Source: a virus
Strand: one strand, 5' to 3'
IMG/VR virus record: IMGVR_UViG_3300030333_006202
Location: 1 to 33,994 of that record
DNA: 33,994 bases
The notes beneath the pieces are model-generated. The model was not told the DNA's origin and searched no databases. It saw only the letters and a program-made list of their open reading frames with translations. This document shows, one piece after another, positions 13,926 to 22,871 of this stretch (the stretch's first letter is position 1; each line of letters opens with the position of its first letter). The translations under genes and the position numbers were made by a program.

Positions 13926-16562
13926 ATGGCAATAAATTTTCCTAATAGTCCATCAGTTAATGACATTCACAGCGAGGGTGGTGTTAGATGGAAGTGGAAT
14001 GGAAGTTCCTGGACTAGAGCAAGTGGTGCAGCAGTAACTGATACTCTTACAACAGTAAACGATAATTCAACAACAACTTTATATCCAGTAATGACTTCTG
14101 GAACAGGAGCTCAGACTCCAAAGGTAGCAACAACTGCGACTAAAAATATATCTTTTGATGCTTCTGATGGAAATTTAACAGTAGGTGGTAATGTTTCTAT
14201 TGGTGGAACATTAACTTATGAAGATGTAAAGAACGTAGATTCAGTAGGTATTGTAACAGCAAGAGATGGTGTTCAAATAACTGGTGATAACAAGTATCTA
14301 AAGATAGGTGCTGGTAATGATATATCAATAGTGCATACGGGTTCTGAATCTTTTATTTCAAACTTAACAGGCCATCTAACACGTAGAAGTGATGTTCATA
14401 AGTGGGAAAATTATGCTGGTAGTTCAGAATATGTTCGCATCGACTCAAGTGGAAGATTATTAGTAGGAACAACAAGTAATTCTATTTCAGGTTCTCAAAT
14501 AGCAGAATTTGATGGAATGACTTATTTCACTAATAATTCTTCTAGTACGGGAACAGTTTATATTAGAAATCAATATTCAAATACAGGATTAGCACAACAT
14601 ATTATATTTACGGATGGTAGTGGAAATAGAGCAGGATTTGGTTTAAATAATAGTGATCAACTTGAAATTCATGGTCATCAAGGAATATTATTCAAATCTG
14701 GTGGAACTGTTGGTGGTGGTAGTGAAAAATTTCGCATCACATCAACAGGACAACTTCTTCTTGGTATTAATAATGCAGTTTCATCTGATGTAAACTTCCA
14801 ATTACATAGTGCAACTTCTGGTACTGGTCCTATTTTCAATATGACTAATGATAGTGGGGATTGTAGAATATTCTTTGGTCAAGATTCTTCTGGTTCAAGT
14901 GCAAATGCTCAAGGACAAATAAGATATAATGTAGGAAGTAATTATCTATCAGCATATACATCAGGTTCAGAAAGATTTCGCATCGACTCATCTGGCCATG
15001 TAATGATTGGAACAACCACTGAAGGTTATTCTGGAGGAGATAATCTAACAATCAGTACATCTGGTGATACAGGGATGACAATTCGTTCTGGGACAACAAG
15101 TCAAGGAACGATTGCATTTTCAGACGCTACTAGTGGTGCTGCCGAATATAGAGGTTATGTTCAGTACTTACATAATGGTGATGCTCTTCTGTTTGGAACT
15201 TCATCAACAGAAAGACTTCGCATCGACTCAAGTGGTAACGTGATGATCGGTAGAACTTCTGCCTCGAAAACATTTAGTCTTAGAGAAACATCTACATCAA
15301 CTGGTGTTCATATAGTTCAAACAATAGGTGGAGCAAATCATGTCTCTGCCTATGCTGTTGGATTAGGTTTTGATCCAGAGGGATATGCAGCAAGAACTAA
15401 AATAGCTATTGTTGCTGAAGGAACAGGTGCTGGTTATTCAAGAGGTAAATTACATTTCTTATTAGATTCTACTAATGATAGTGGTGAAGCAACAATATCT
15501 GAATCACGAATGACTATCCATGATAGTGGAGATGTTGGGATAAATGTAGTAAGTAATGGAAGAAGTCCACTACATATACATCAACCAGCTTCTGCTAGTA
15601 CATATTTACATATGACTAACGCTAGTACAGGAAGTACTAATAATGATGGTTTTAGTATATACGTTGCAACTGATGGACAGACATTTTATCGAGCAAGAGA
15701 AAGTGCAGGAACACATAGATTTTATACAAACGGTTCAGAAAGACTTCGCATCACATCTGATGGTGATTTTGGAACCAATGGTGTAACTCCCACAGCACAA
15801 GCAGGAAAGGTTTTCCATCTCCATGCTGGATCCACACAACAGCGATTCCATATGACAAACAACACTACTGGAAGTAGTGCGACTGATGGTTTTGAGATTA
15901 TTGTTGAAGAGAGTGCAAATGTAAGGATAAGAAACTTTGAAGCTGGTGCTTTGATGTTTGATACTGGTGGTTCAAATAATGAGTGTATGCGTATCAACTC
16001 AAGTGGCAAGTTATTAGTAGGTCGTACAAGTGATATCACTATAACTGGTGATGGAAGTTCCCATGTTTTTGAACAGAATACCGATAATGGTTATGCACTT
16101 GCTACTCATTCTGATGAAACCAATAAAAGAGGAATAGGAATTTATTACACTAGTAGTAGTGGTGCTTCGGATGCTATTCGTTTTGCGATTCAAAGTACAG
16201 CAAAATTTATTGTTTTAGCAAGTGGTAATTGCCAAAATGCTAACAACAGTTATGGTTCAATATCAGATGCATCACTTAAAGAAAATATTGTTGATGCTGG
16301 ATCACAATGGAATGATATTAAAGATATTAAAATAAGAAACTTTAATTTTAAAGAATCTAGTGGTCAAGAAACTCATAAACAAATAGGTGTAGTTGCACAA
16401 GAGTTAGAAACAGTTTGTCCAAAACTTGTATCTACTGGTCAAGATGGGTTGAAAAATGTCTCATCTTCTGTTCTTTATATGAAGGCAGTGAAAGCATTAC
16501 AAGAAGCAATGACTAGGATTGAATCTCTTGAAGCAGAAGTTGCTGCACTTAAATCTGCCTAA
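13926..16562 (+). CDS. 878-aa tail fibre/spike with peptidase S74 chaperone domain
   Basis: Residues 1-34 are the shared anchor (INFPNSPSVNDIHSEGG...WKWNGSSWTR). The body is beta-rich, with at least six copies of a repeat of the form ERLRIDSSGxVMIGTT, as in many phage and marine-virus spikes. The C-terminus, from about residue 778 (SISDASLKENI, with IGVVAQELE and a final coiled coil ALQEAMTRIESLEAEVAALKSA), is an intramolecular chaperone of the endosialidase/peptidase S74 type. It drives trimerisation and then cuts itself off before the catalytic serine, here S780. The K of LKENI is kept. The protein has its own late promoter. Host-surface recognition is the likely role. Confidence 0.86.
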   Translation: MAINFPNSPSVNDIHSEGGVRWKWNGSSWTRASGAAVTDTLTTVNDNSTTTLYPVMTSGTGAQTPKVATTATKNISFDASDGNLTVGGNVSIGGTLTYEDVKNVDSVGIVTARDGVQITGDNKYLKIGAGNDISIVHTGSESFISNLTGHLTRRSDVHKWENYAGSSEYVRIDSSGRLLVGTTSNSISGSQIAEFDGMTYFTNNSSSTGTVYIRNQYSNTGLAQHIIFTDGSGNRAGFGLNNSDQLEIHGHQGILFKSGGTVGGGSEKFRITSTGQLLLGINNAVSSDVNFQLHSATSGTGPIFNMTNDSGDCRIFFGQDSSGSSANAQGQIRYNVGSNYLSAYTSGSERFRIDSSGHVMIGTTTEGYSGGDNLTISTSGDTGMTIRSGTTSQGTIAFSDATSGAAEYRGYVQYLHNGDALLFGTSSTERLRIDSSGNVMIGRTSASKTFSLRETSTSTGVHIVQTIGGANHVSAYAVGLGFDPEGYAARTKIAIVAEGTGAGYSRGKLHFLLDSTNDSGEATISESRMTIHDSGDVGINVVSNGRSPLHIHQPASASTYLHMTNASTGSTNNDGFSIYVATDGQTFYRARESAGTHRFYTNGSERLRITSDGDFGTNGVTPTAQAGKVFHLHAGSTQQRFHMTNNTTGSSATDGFEIIVEESANVRIRNFEAGALMFDTGGSNNECMRINSSGKLLVGRTSDITITGDGSSHVFEQNTDNGYALATHSDETNKRGIGIYYTSSSGASDAIRFAIQSTAKFIVLASGNCQNANNSYGSISDASLKENIVDAGSQWNDIKDIKIRNFNFKESSGQETHKQIGVVAQELETVCPKLVSTGQDGLKNVSSSVLYMKAVKALQEAMTRIESLEAEVAALKSA

Positions 16563-16568
16563 TAAATA
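16562..16568 (+). promoter_or_regulatory. T4-type late promoter box
   Basis: ATAAATA overlaps the fibre stop codon. A small palindrome (CTAAAC-CT-GTTTAG, 16575-16588) and a strong Shine-Dalgarno (GGAGGA, 16592-16597) follow before the ATG at 16606. Confidence 0.6.
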
Positions 16569-16605
16569 ATACGCCTAAACCTGTTTAGTTCGGAGGACTT
16601 CCCTA

Positions 16606-16893
16606 ATGGCGATTACAAAAACAATAGTTGACGATAAAATTGAAATCGTTACAGAATTTAAACATCTACAAATTAGACAAGCGACTATAATTAAAGAAGA
16701 TGGAACGGAATTAAGTCGTTCATTCCATCGTAGAATGGTACAATGTGGATATATAGATGAATCTGATAATTTTGTAATGACAGACATTTCATCAGAGACT
16801 GACGAAATAAAAGTACTTGCTGGTGTTGTTTGGACTCAATCAGTCAAGGATGCATGGAAAGCAAAGTTGATTGCCGATAAACAACTTAGTTGA
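16606..16893 (+). CDS. Hypothetical 95-aa phage protein
   Basis: This 95-aa protein has a clear Shine-Dalgarno (GGAGGA, 8 nt spacing), unlike the fibre genes around it. It contains two beta-rich halves, with IEIVTEFKHLQIRQATIIKE followed by ELSRSFHRRMVQCG and a helical end AWKAKLIADKQ. I do not recognise the family; it has no fibre anchor or collagen and no membrane segment. Its stop codon lies inside the -35 box of the next promoter. Similar short proteins occur between structural genes in cyanophages, where they remain unassigned. Confidence 0.65.
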   Translation: MAITKTIVDDKIEIVTEFKHLQIRQATIIKEDGTELSRSFHRRMVQCGYIDESDNFVMTDISSETDEIKVLAGVVWTQSVKDAWKAKLIADKQLS

Positions 16894-16918
16894 CAAAACC
16901 CATAGTGTCATATATAAT
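16890..16918 (+). promoter_or_regulatory. Consensus sigma-70 (early) promoter
   Basis: TTGACA (16890-16895) and TATAAT (16913-16918) are both perfect matches to consensus, with a 17-bp spacer. The -35 box overlaps the stop codon of the 95-aa gene. The next ATG (16940) lies 21 nt after the -10 box, with AGGG about 7 nt before it. The host RNA polymerase should read this promoter without phage late factors. Confidence 0.85.
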
Positions 16919-16939
16919 GCTGGTGTTCAAGGGACTGCT

Positions 16940-17122
16940 ATGTCTGATGAGTTTTTGACGAAGTGTGTAATAGATACGTTGAGACGTACTGTTTACATCT
17001 ATTCCAGTGAAGGTGACAAAAAAACTATCGAGTGTGATACAGTTGATGAGTTTATGAATGTTTTGGCATTTGTTCGTGCAACAGCAGACGAGGACATTAT
17101 TTCATATGCGGAGCCAGCATGA
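16940..17122 (+). CDS. Small (60 aa) early-type protein, function unknown
   Basis: The frame is open further upstream to a TTG at 16871, but that start would put the -35 and -10 boxes inside the gene. The ATG at 16940, with AGGG before it, is the better start: MSDEFLTKCVIDTLRR... The protein is compact and acidic, with strand-rich RTVYIYSSEG and KKTIECDTVDEF segments and a helical end. I do not recognise it. It is followed by another tiny gene with a 4-nt overlap. A short protein behind a consensus host promoter is typical of early phage genes that act on the host, but its target is not visible here. Confidence 0.75.
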   Translation: MSDEFLTKCVIDTLRRTVYIYSSEGDKKTIECDTVDEFMNVLAFVRATADEDIISYAEPA

Positions 17123-17250
17123 GTGAAGATGAATTGAGAAGATTAGAAAATCTTCATGATGATTATCGTCGTCAGGTTAAAGAAGATAAAGAATCTGATG
17201 AAGAAGAATGGATTCGTCTTCAAAGAACTGGAGGTGGGGCAGAGACTTAA
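17119..17250 (+). CDS. Very small (43 aa) charged protein
   Basis: This gene starts at an ATGA overlap with the 60-aa gene and ends inside a hairpin. The product is highly charged and probably helical: MSEDELRRLENLHDDYRR, then KEDKESDEEEWIRL and a GGG-containing tail. It shares the sigma-70 promoter of its neighbour. The 4-nt overlap, the codon use and the position directly before a late promoter support a real gene. Function unknown; a small acidic binding protein is possible. Confidence 0.65.
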   Translation: MSEDELRRLENLHDDYRRQVKEDKESDEEEWIRLQRTGGGAET

Positions 17251-17258
17251 TCTCTGCC
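17238..17258 (+). terminator. Hairpin at the end of the small early operon
   Basis: GGCAGAGA and TCTCTGCC form a perfect 8-bp stem with a CTTAA loop that holds the stop codon. There is no T-run, so it may be a weak terminator or a protective 3' structure for the short early transcript. Confidence 0.5.
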
Positions 17259-17261
17259 TAA

Positions 17262-17268
17262 CTAAATA
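17262..17268 (+). promoter_or_regulatory. T4-type late promoter box (CTAAATA)
   Basis: CTAAATA lies 32 nt before the ATG at 17301 and directly after the hairpin. It is the variant also seen before 23584. Confidence 0.55.
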
Positions 17269-17300
17269 GAACATAGAAATATCTTGTCAAAAATAAAGCG

Positions 17301-20300
17301 ATGCCTCTTAATAAGCTAGAGAATTTTATAAAGAATACCGAGGGTCGTATTCTTTATGTTAACCCAAGTGATCTTGATTCGACTGATGCTATCGAGAATC
17401 AAGGTAATTCACTGACGAGACCTTTTAAGACGATTCAGAGAGCATTGTTGGAAGCAGCAAGATTCTCATGGGTTAAAGGGAATGATAATGACATAATAGA
17501 GAAGACAACTATACTCTTATATCCTGGAGAACATATTGTTGATAACCGTCCAGGATTTGGTATTAGAACTAATGGTACTCAAGCAAGAGCAATATCACCG
17601 TCAGGTGGAGATACTTTAGCATCTACTGAATTAACTCTTACTTCATCATCTAATTTTGATTTAACACAAGAAGATAATATACTTTATAAATTTAATAGTA
17701 TTTACGGTGGTGTTGTTGTACCTAGAGGTACTTCACTTGTTGGACTAGATTTAAGAAAGACAAAAGTACGTCCTAAGTATGTACCTAACCCAACTAATAC
17801 TGCATTAAAATCATCTGCTATCTTTAGAATTACTGGTGGTTGTTATTTCTGGCAGTTTACTACATTTGATGGTGATGAAAATAGTTTAGTCTATACTGAT
17901 GATAAGGATTTTACTTCTGCCAACCAAGCAACTCCAAAATTTTCACATCATAAACTTACTATTTTTGAATATGCTGATGGTATTACTACACCTGCAGGTT
18001 ATACATTAACTGATTTAGAGCAGTATTATAGTAAATTATCTAATGCATTTAATCCTGCATCTGGTAGAGATATTGATCAAAAGTATCCATTAGTTCCTGG
18101 TGGATTTGCACCACAACGTCCAGAATATGAAATTGTTGGTGCATTTGGAACTGATCCAATTGGTATTTCTAATATTATATCTGGAAATGGTGCAACTCCT
18201 GGAAGTGTTGTTACAGTTACAACTTCTATTCCTCATGGATTAAATGCTGGTACTCCTATTAAGATTAGAGGAGTTGATGTTGCTGATTATAATATTTCTA
18301 CAATCGTTACTGATATTGATGTAACTGATGATAAAGTATTTACTTATTCATTACCATTTGTAAGAGCAAATTTACCAGCATCACCTGGTTCTTCTGGTGC
18401 AACAGTTACTATTGAGACTGATACTGTATCTGGTTCTTCCCCATATATCTTTAACTGCTCTTTACGTTCTGTATGGGGTATGAATGGTATGCACGCTGAT
18501 GGTGCTAAGGCAACTGGTTTCCGTTCAGTTGTTGCTGCACAGTTCACTGGTGTATCACTACAGAAAGATGATAGAGCATTTGTTAAGTATAATAAAACTA
18601 GTCGTACTTATAATGAGATTACAACTACTTTAGTAACTGGAGCAGATCTTGTAAGAGGTGCATCATCAACTAATGAAGATACTGTTTATCATTTAGATAG
18701 TGATGCCATTTATAAATCTGATTGGGAAACTATTCATATTAAGGCAACCAATGATGCTGTTATGCAGTTGGTTTCTATCTTTGCTATTGGTTATACCCGT
18801 CACTTTGATGTTAGAACGGGTTCTGACTACAGTTTAACTAACTCTAACTCCAACTTTGGACAGTTATCATTAGTATCTACTGGATTTAAGAAAGCAGCAT
18901 TTACTAAGGATGATAAGGCATATATTACATCTATTATTACTCCAAAGGCAATTACATCATCAGAAGAGAATGTTGATTGGCAACAACTAGATGTAACTAA
19001 AACTAAATCTGTTGGTAATTCACGTCGTCTCTACATTCATGGATTTGATAATGAAGACATTAAACCACCTGTAATCCTTCAAGGTTATAGATTAGGTGCT
19101 AAAGTTAATGAGTCTTTGTATCTTGAAAATGCAGCAGGAAATATAATTAGTAGTCCCATTTATATGAATGATGATTACAGTTCTTTTAAGAAATATACTG
19201 TAACTACAATATCAAATAATGTATTAAATATTGGAACTAATCATCTTGCAGATGGTGAAAAGGTTATTATTGTTGCTGATGATGGAGATCTACCAGAAAA
19301 TATTGAAGCACATAAGGTATATTATGTGACAGGAAGAACTTCAGTTACGATTAAATTAGCATCATCATTAACTAATTCTAGTACTAATACAGCAATTACT
19401 TTATCTGATTATACTGGTAGTTCATTACAAATTATTAGTAGGGTTTCTGATAAATCTGCTGGAGATATAGGACATCCAGTTCAGTGGGATGGTTCTCATT
19501 GGTACGTTTACACTGAGAATAATAGTGACATATACAATGAAATTAATTCAAATCAAACTGGTGCAACAACAAAGATTTCATATATTAAAAGAATTGAAGA
19601 TAGCAGAAGTCTTGATGAAAAACTTTATAAACTAAGAGTTGTTATTCCTCAAGAATTTAGTAACTCTAAGAATCCAGAAGAAGGATTCATTATTCAAGAA
19701 TCAAGTACAACTGGACTTCGTAGTGATACAGATGCTGCTAAGTCCACTCTTACTGGTGCGGATTATGATTGGAATAGGAATCCAAGATTCATTGGTACAT
19801 GTACTTCAGCATCTAATACTGTTACAGTTATTGCTGAACAACCACATGGATTAAATGCTTGGGATCAAATTATTGTTAAGAATGTAACTAGTGACACTAA
19901 CCCTACTGGTGTAGGAAATTCTGGATATAATGGTACGTTCCAAGTAAATGGACTTATAGATGATAAGACATTTACTTATTCTACTACTGATGTTGATGGT
20001 AATTTACATGATGTTGGAACATCTGATAGTAGTACAACTTCTAGAACAACCGATTTACCTAGATTTGAAAGAAATGATTGTCAAGGCAATTTCTATATCT
20101 ATAGAAATGAAGTAATTACACCATATATTAAAGATACTCAGGATGGTGTATATCATTTATATGTTCTTAATGCAGACAACAATGTTGGAGTAGCATTTAC
20201 TCATGTTGGATATAGTCAGAATGTAACAGATTTGTATCCACAACAAGATAAGGATAATCCTAATGATAATCCTAATGCAAGTAAAACTTATGCAAATCGT

Positions 20301-22868
20301 TCTCCATTAGGTTCAGTTGTAACTGATGATCTAAGAAATAGTATTACTAGAGAGACAGTTGATAAGTTCCTTAAGAATTTCCATATTGTCAATACTATTA
20401 GTAATGTATCAACGTCAGGAGGTACTGCTACATTAACATTTGATAGGGAACATAATCTTAGTGGTATTGTTACTGCAAGTATCAATAATGCTGGTAGTAG
20501 TGGTACACCAGGAACATATCAGAATGTTAAACTTTATAATGATGGTACAACGACATGGGATGGTGCATTAGCTAAAGTTATTGTTAATAATAGTGGTGCA
20601 GTTTCTAATGTTGAAATTACTTCTGGTGGTTCTGGATATGCTAATGGTGAGACATTAGATTTTGATACTTCATCTCCAAATGCACCAATAGGATTAAATG
20701 GTGCTGATATTACAATTAATACTGCTGGACTTTCTGCTGTTACCAACCATACTGTTCAAATTACTGGTATTGGAACAACTGCTAGTGGATATTATAGAAT
20801 TACTTCAGTTCCATCTAAGACTCAAGTTGCTATAGCAGTTACTGCTGCTGATAGTGTTGCTGCAGGGCAGTACATGCTCAATGTTGGATTATCTCTATCT
20901 GTAACTACATCTTTGAGTGCAGGTGTTAGAACATTTACTTCAACTACCCCACATGGATTAAAAGTTGGAAGTGGATTTAAATTTGTAGATGCTAGTGATA
21001 ACAATAAAGGAGAATTTATTGTTAAGAGTGTAACTAGTACTACCGTATTTACTGCTGAAGATGCACTTAACTCAACTAGTTCTATTAGTGGTAGAGTTCA
21101 TCGGTTTGCTTTATCTGCTAATGATAAAACATCTGATAGTAGTGGAGAAAACTTAGGATCAAGAGCATTTACTCTTTATGGTAATGAAGAAGCGAAATTG
21201 CAGGATGCACTCAACAATACTGCTAATAACAATAAAGTTGCTTTTGATGCCCATACTGCTACTACAGTACTAAGATTTGAATTAGGTTCTTATATTCAGA
21301 TTGATGAAGAGATTATGAGAATTGTTTCATCAGCACTTGATGGTTCAGGTTCAGATGAGTTAAAAGTAATTCGTGGTGCTTTAGGTACTTCTGTTGTTGC
21401 ACACGTTGCTGGTTCGTTAATTAGAAAGATTAAACCAAGAGCAATAGAATTTAGAAGACCTTCTATTATTCGTGCATCAGGACATACATTTGAATATATT
21501 GGTTATGGTCCAGGTAACTACTCAACTGGTATTCCACAGGTTCAGGTTAAGACACTATCTGAGGATGAGGATTATTTAGCACAGGCACAAGAAAGAGATT
21601 GTGGTACTGTTGTTTACACTGGTATGAACAGTAAGGGTGACTTTATTATTGGTAATAAGAAGATTAATTCTTCTACTGGACAAGAGAAGACATTTGATAT
21701 TCCAGTACCAACTGTAACTGGACAAGATCCTGCTAGACTATCTGTTGTATTTGATGAAGTTATTGTTAAAGAGAGACTACTGGTTGAAGGTGGTAACTCT
21801 GGTACAATTCTATCTGAGTTTGATGGTCCCGTTAACTTTAGTAAGAATATCAAGATAGGTGGTAATCTTACTGTTGTCGGAACAGTTAAACAAGGTGGCA
21901 GTATGGAAATTACTGAAACTACAGATTCTTTTGATAAGGATAGTGGATGTTTAGTTCTTGAAGGTGGACTTGGTATAGAGAAGAGTGTTAATATTGGTTA
22001 TGGTTTACAAGTTGGAACTGCTGCAACTGTTGGTGGTGCATTTAAAGCAAATAATACTGTTACAATAACTGGACAGTTAAATGCTAATGGTGGTATTGTA
22101 TGTGATACTAATAAGTTTACTGTCGCAGACACGAGTGGTAATACATCTATTGCTGGTACTTTAGGTGTAACTGGTACTACTACTTTAACTGGTGAAGTAA
22201 CAGTTAATACTGGTATTATTCCTGATGCTGATGAAGGTGCTTATCTTGGTTCTTCTTCAAAACCATTCTCTGATGCACATATTGGTGAAATTAGAATTGC
22301 TGATGGTTCGAATGATAATGAAATTGATACTGCTTCTGGTGGTTTAACACTTGATTCTGCTACTGGTACAACAACCATTGACGATAATTTAGTTGTCAGT
22401 GGAGGATTAGATGTAAATGGTACAGGAACCCATACCCTTGCTGGACCTCTTGAAGTTAGTGGTTCAATAAAAGCAATTAATTCTGATATTATTGCTTATG
22501 CCTCTTCTGATGAAAGATTAAAAGAGAATGTTAAACCTATCGAGAATCCAATTGCTAAACTTCTTAATTTAAGTGGTAACACTTATACATGGAAAGAAGG
22601 ATGTGCTTTTAGTGGTGATGATACTGGTGTTATTGCACAAGAGGTTGAAGCACTTGGATTACCTGGTGTAGTTGAAACTAGAGCAGATGGATTTAAGGCA
22701 GTTAGGTATGAAAGACTTGTTCCACTTCTTATAGAAGCAGTTAAGGATCTAAACGCTAAGGTAGATACTTTAGAAGCAATGGCACATCCGAAACCAACTG
22801 GGAAAACTCAAAAGAGGAATGAGGATAGATTAGATGCTCTTGAAAAAAAGGTTGATGATTTGAGTTAA
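17301..22868 (+). CDS. 1855-aa fibre-like virion protein with S74 chaperone
   Basis: This is the largest gene. The N-terminus, MPLNKLENFIKNTEGRILYV then RPFKTIQRALLEAARF and LLYPGEH, is a pattern I recognise from large conserved virion proteins of T4-like marine phages. It resembles the start of a pectate-lyase-like helix. The body repeats a beta-module with PHGL at about residues 311, 848 and 1216. After about 1500 there are VSGGLDVNGT-type spike repeats. The C-terminus is a peptidase S74 chaperone: SSDERLKENV with catalytic S1736, then GVIAQEVEALGLP and a coiled coil. The mature fibre should therefore be about 1735 residues. It does not share the FP-P-H-E anchor of the four other fibres, so it probably attaches elsewhere. 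A 2OG oxygenase gene follows after 3 nt. Confidence 0.83.
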   Translation: MPLNKLENFIKNTEGRILYVNPSDLDSTDAIENQGNSLTRPFKTIQRALLEAARFSWVKGNDNDIIEKTTILLYPGEHIVDNRPGFGIRTNGTQARAISPSGGDTLASTELTLTSSSNFDLTQEDNILYKFNSIYGGVVVPRGTSLVGLDLRKTKVRPKYVPNPTNTALKSSAIFRITGGCYFWQFTTFDGDENSLVYTDDKDFTSANQATPKFSHHKLTIFEYADGITTPAGYTLTDLEQYYSKLSNAFNPASGRDIDQKYPLVPGGFAPQRPEYEIVGAFGTDPIGISNIISGNGATPGSVVTVTTSIPHGLNAGTPIKIRGVDVADYNISTIVTDIDVTDDKVFTYSLPFVRANLPASPGSSGATVTIETDTVSGSSPYIFNCSLRSVWGMNGMHADGAKATGFRSVVAAQFTGVSLQKDDRAFVKYNKTSRTYNEITTTLVTGADLVRGASSTNEDTVYHLDSDAIYKSDWETIHIKATNDAVMQLVSIFAIGYTRHFDVRTGSDYSLTNSNSNFGQLSLVSTGFKKAAFTKDDKAYITSIITPKAITSSEENVDWQQLDVTKTKSVGNSRRLYIHGFDNEDIKPPVILQGYRLGAKVNESLYLENAAGNIISSPIYMNDDYSSFKKYTVTTISNNVLNIGTNHLADGEKVIIVADDGDLPENIEAHKVYYVTGRTSVTIKLASSLTNSSTNTAITLSDYTGSSLQIISRVSDKSAGDIGHPVQWDGSHWYVYTENNSDIYNEINSNQTGATTKISYIKRIEDSRSLDEKLYKLRVVIPQEFSNSKNPEEGFIIQESSTTGLRSDTDAAKSTLTGADYDWNRNPRFIGTCTSASNTVTVIAEQPHGLNAWDQIIVKNVTSDTNPTGVGNSGYNGTFQVNGLIDDKTFTYSTTDVDGNLHDVGTSDSSTTSRTTDLPRFERNDCQGNFYIYRNEVITPYIKDTQDGVYHLYVLNADNNVGVAFTHVGYSQNVTDLYPQQDKDNPNDNPNASKTYANRSPLGSVVTDDLRNSITRETVDKFLKNFHIVNTISNVSTSGGTATLTFDREHNLSGIVTASINNAGSSGTPGTYQNVKLYNDGTTTWDGALAKVIVNNSGAVSNVEITSGGSGYANGETLDFDTSSPNAPIGLNGADITINTAGLSAVTNHTVQITGIGTTASGYYRITSVPSKTQVAIAVTAADSVAAGQYMLNVGLSLSVTTSLSAGVRTFTSTTPHGLKVGSGFKFVDASDNNKGEFIVKSVTSTTVFTAEDALNSTSSISGRVHRFALSANDKTSDSSGENLGSRAFTLYGNEEAKLQDALNNTANNNKVAFDAHTATTVLRFELGSYIQIDEEIMRIVSSALDGSGSDELKVIRGALGTSVVAHVAGSLIRKIKPRAIEFRRPSIIRASGHTFEYIGYGPGNYSTGIPQVQVKTLSEDEDYLAQAQERDCGTVVYTGMNSKGDFIIGNKKINSSTGQEKTFDIPVPTVTGQDPARLSVVFDEVIVKERLLVEGGNSGTILSEFDGPVNFSKNIKIGGNLTVVGTVKQGGSMEITETTDSFDKDSGCLVLEGGLGIEKSVNIGYGLQVGTAATVGGAFKANNTVTITGQLNANGGIVCDTNKFTVADTSGNTSIAGTLGVTGTTTLTGEVTVNTGIIPDADEGAYLGSSSKPFSDAHIGEIRIADGSNDNEIDTASGGLTLDSATGTTTIDDNLVVSGGLDVNGTGTHTLAGPLEVSGSIKAINSDIIAYASSDERLKENVKPIENPIAKLLNLSGNTYTWKEGCAFSGDDTGVIAQEVEALGLPGVVETRADGFKAVRYERLVPLLIEAVKDLNAKVDTLEAMAHPKPTGKTQKRNEDRLDALEKKVDDLS

Positions 22869-22871
22869 TTT

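Noticed and set aside
17238-17258. Hairpin considered as a strong rho-independent terminator
   Set aside because: No T-run follows the stem, so it is listed only as a hairpin with weak terminator support.
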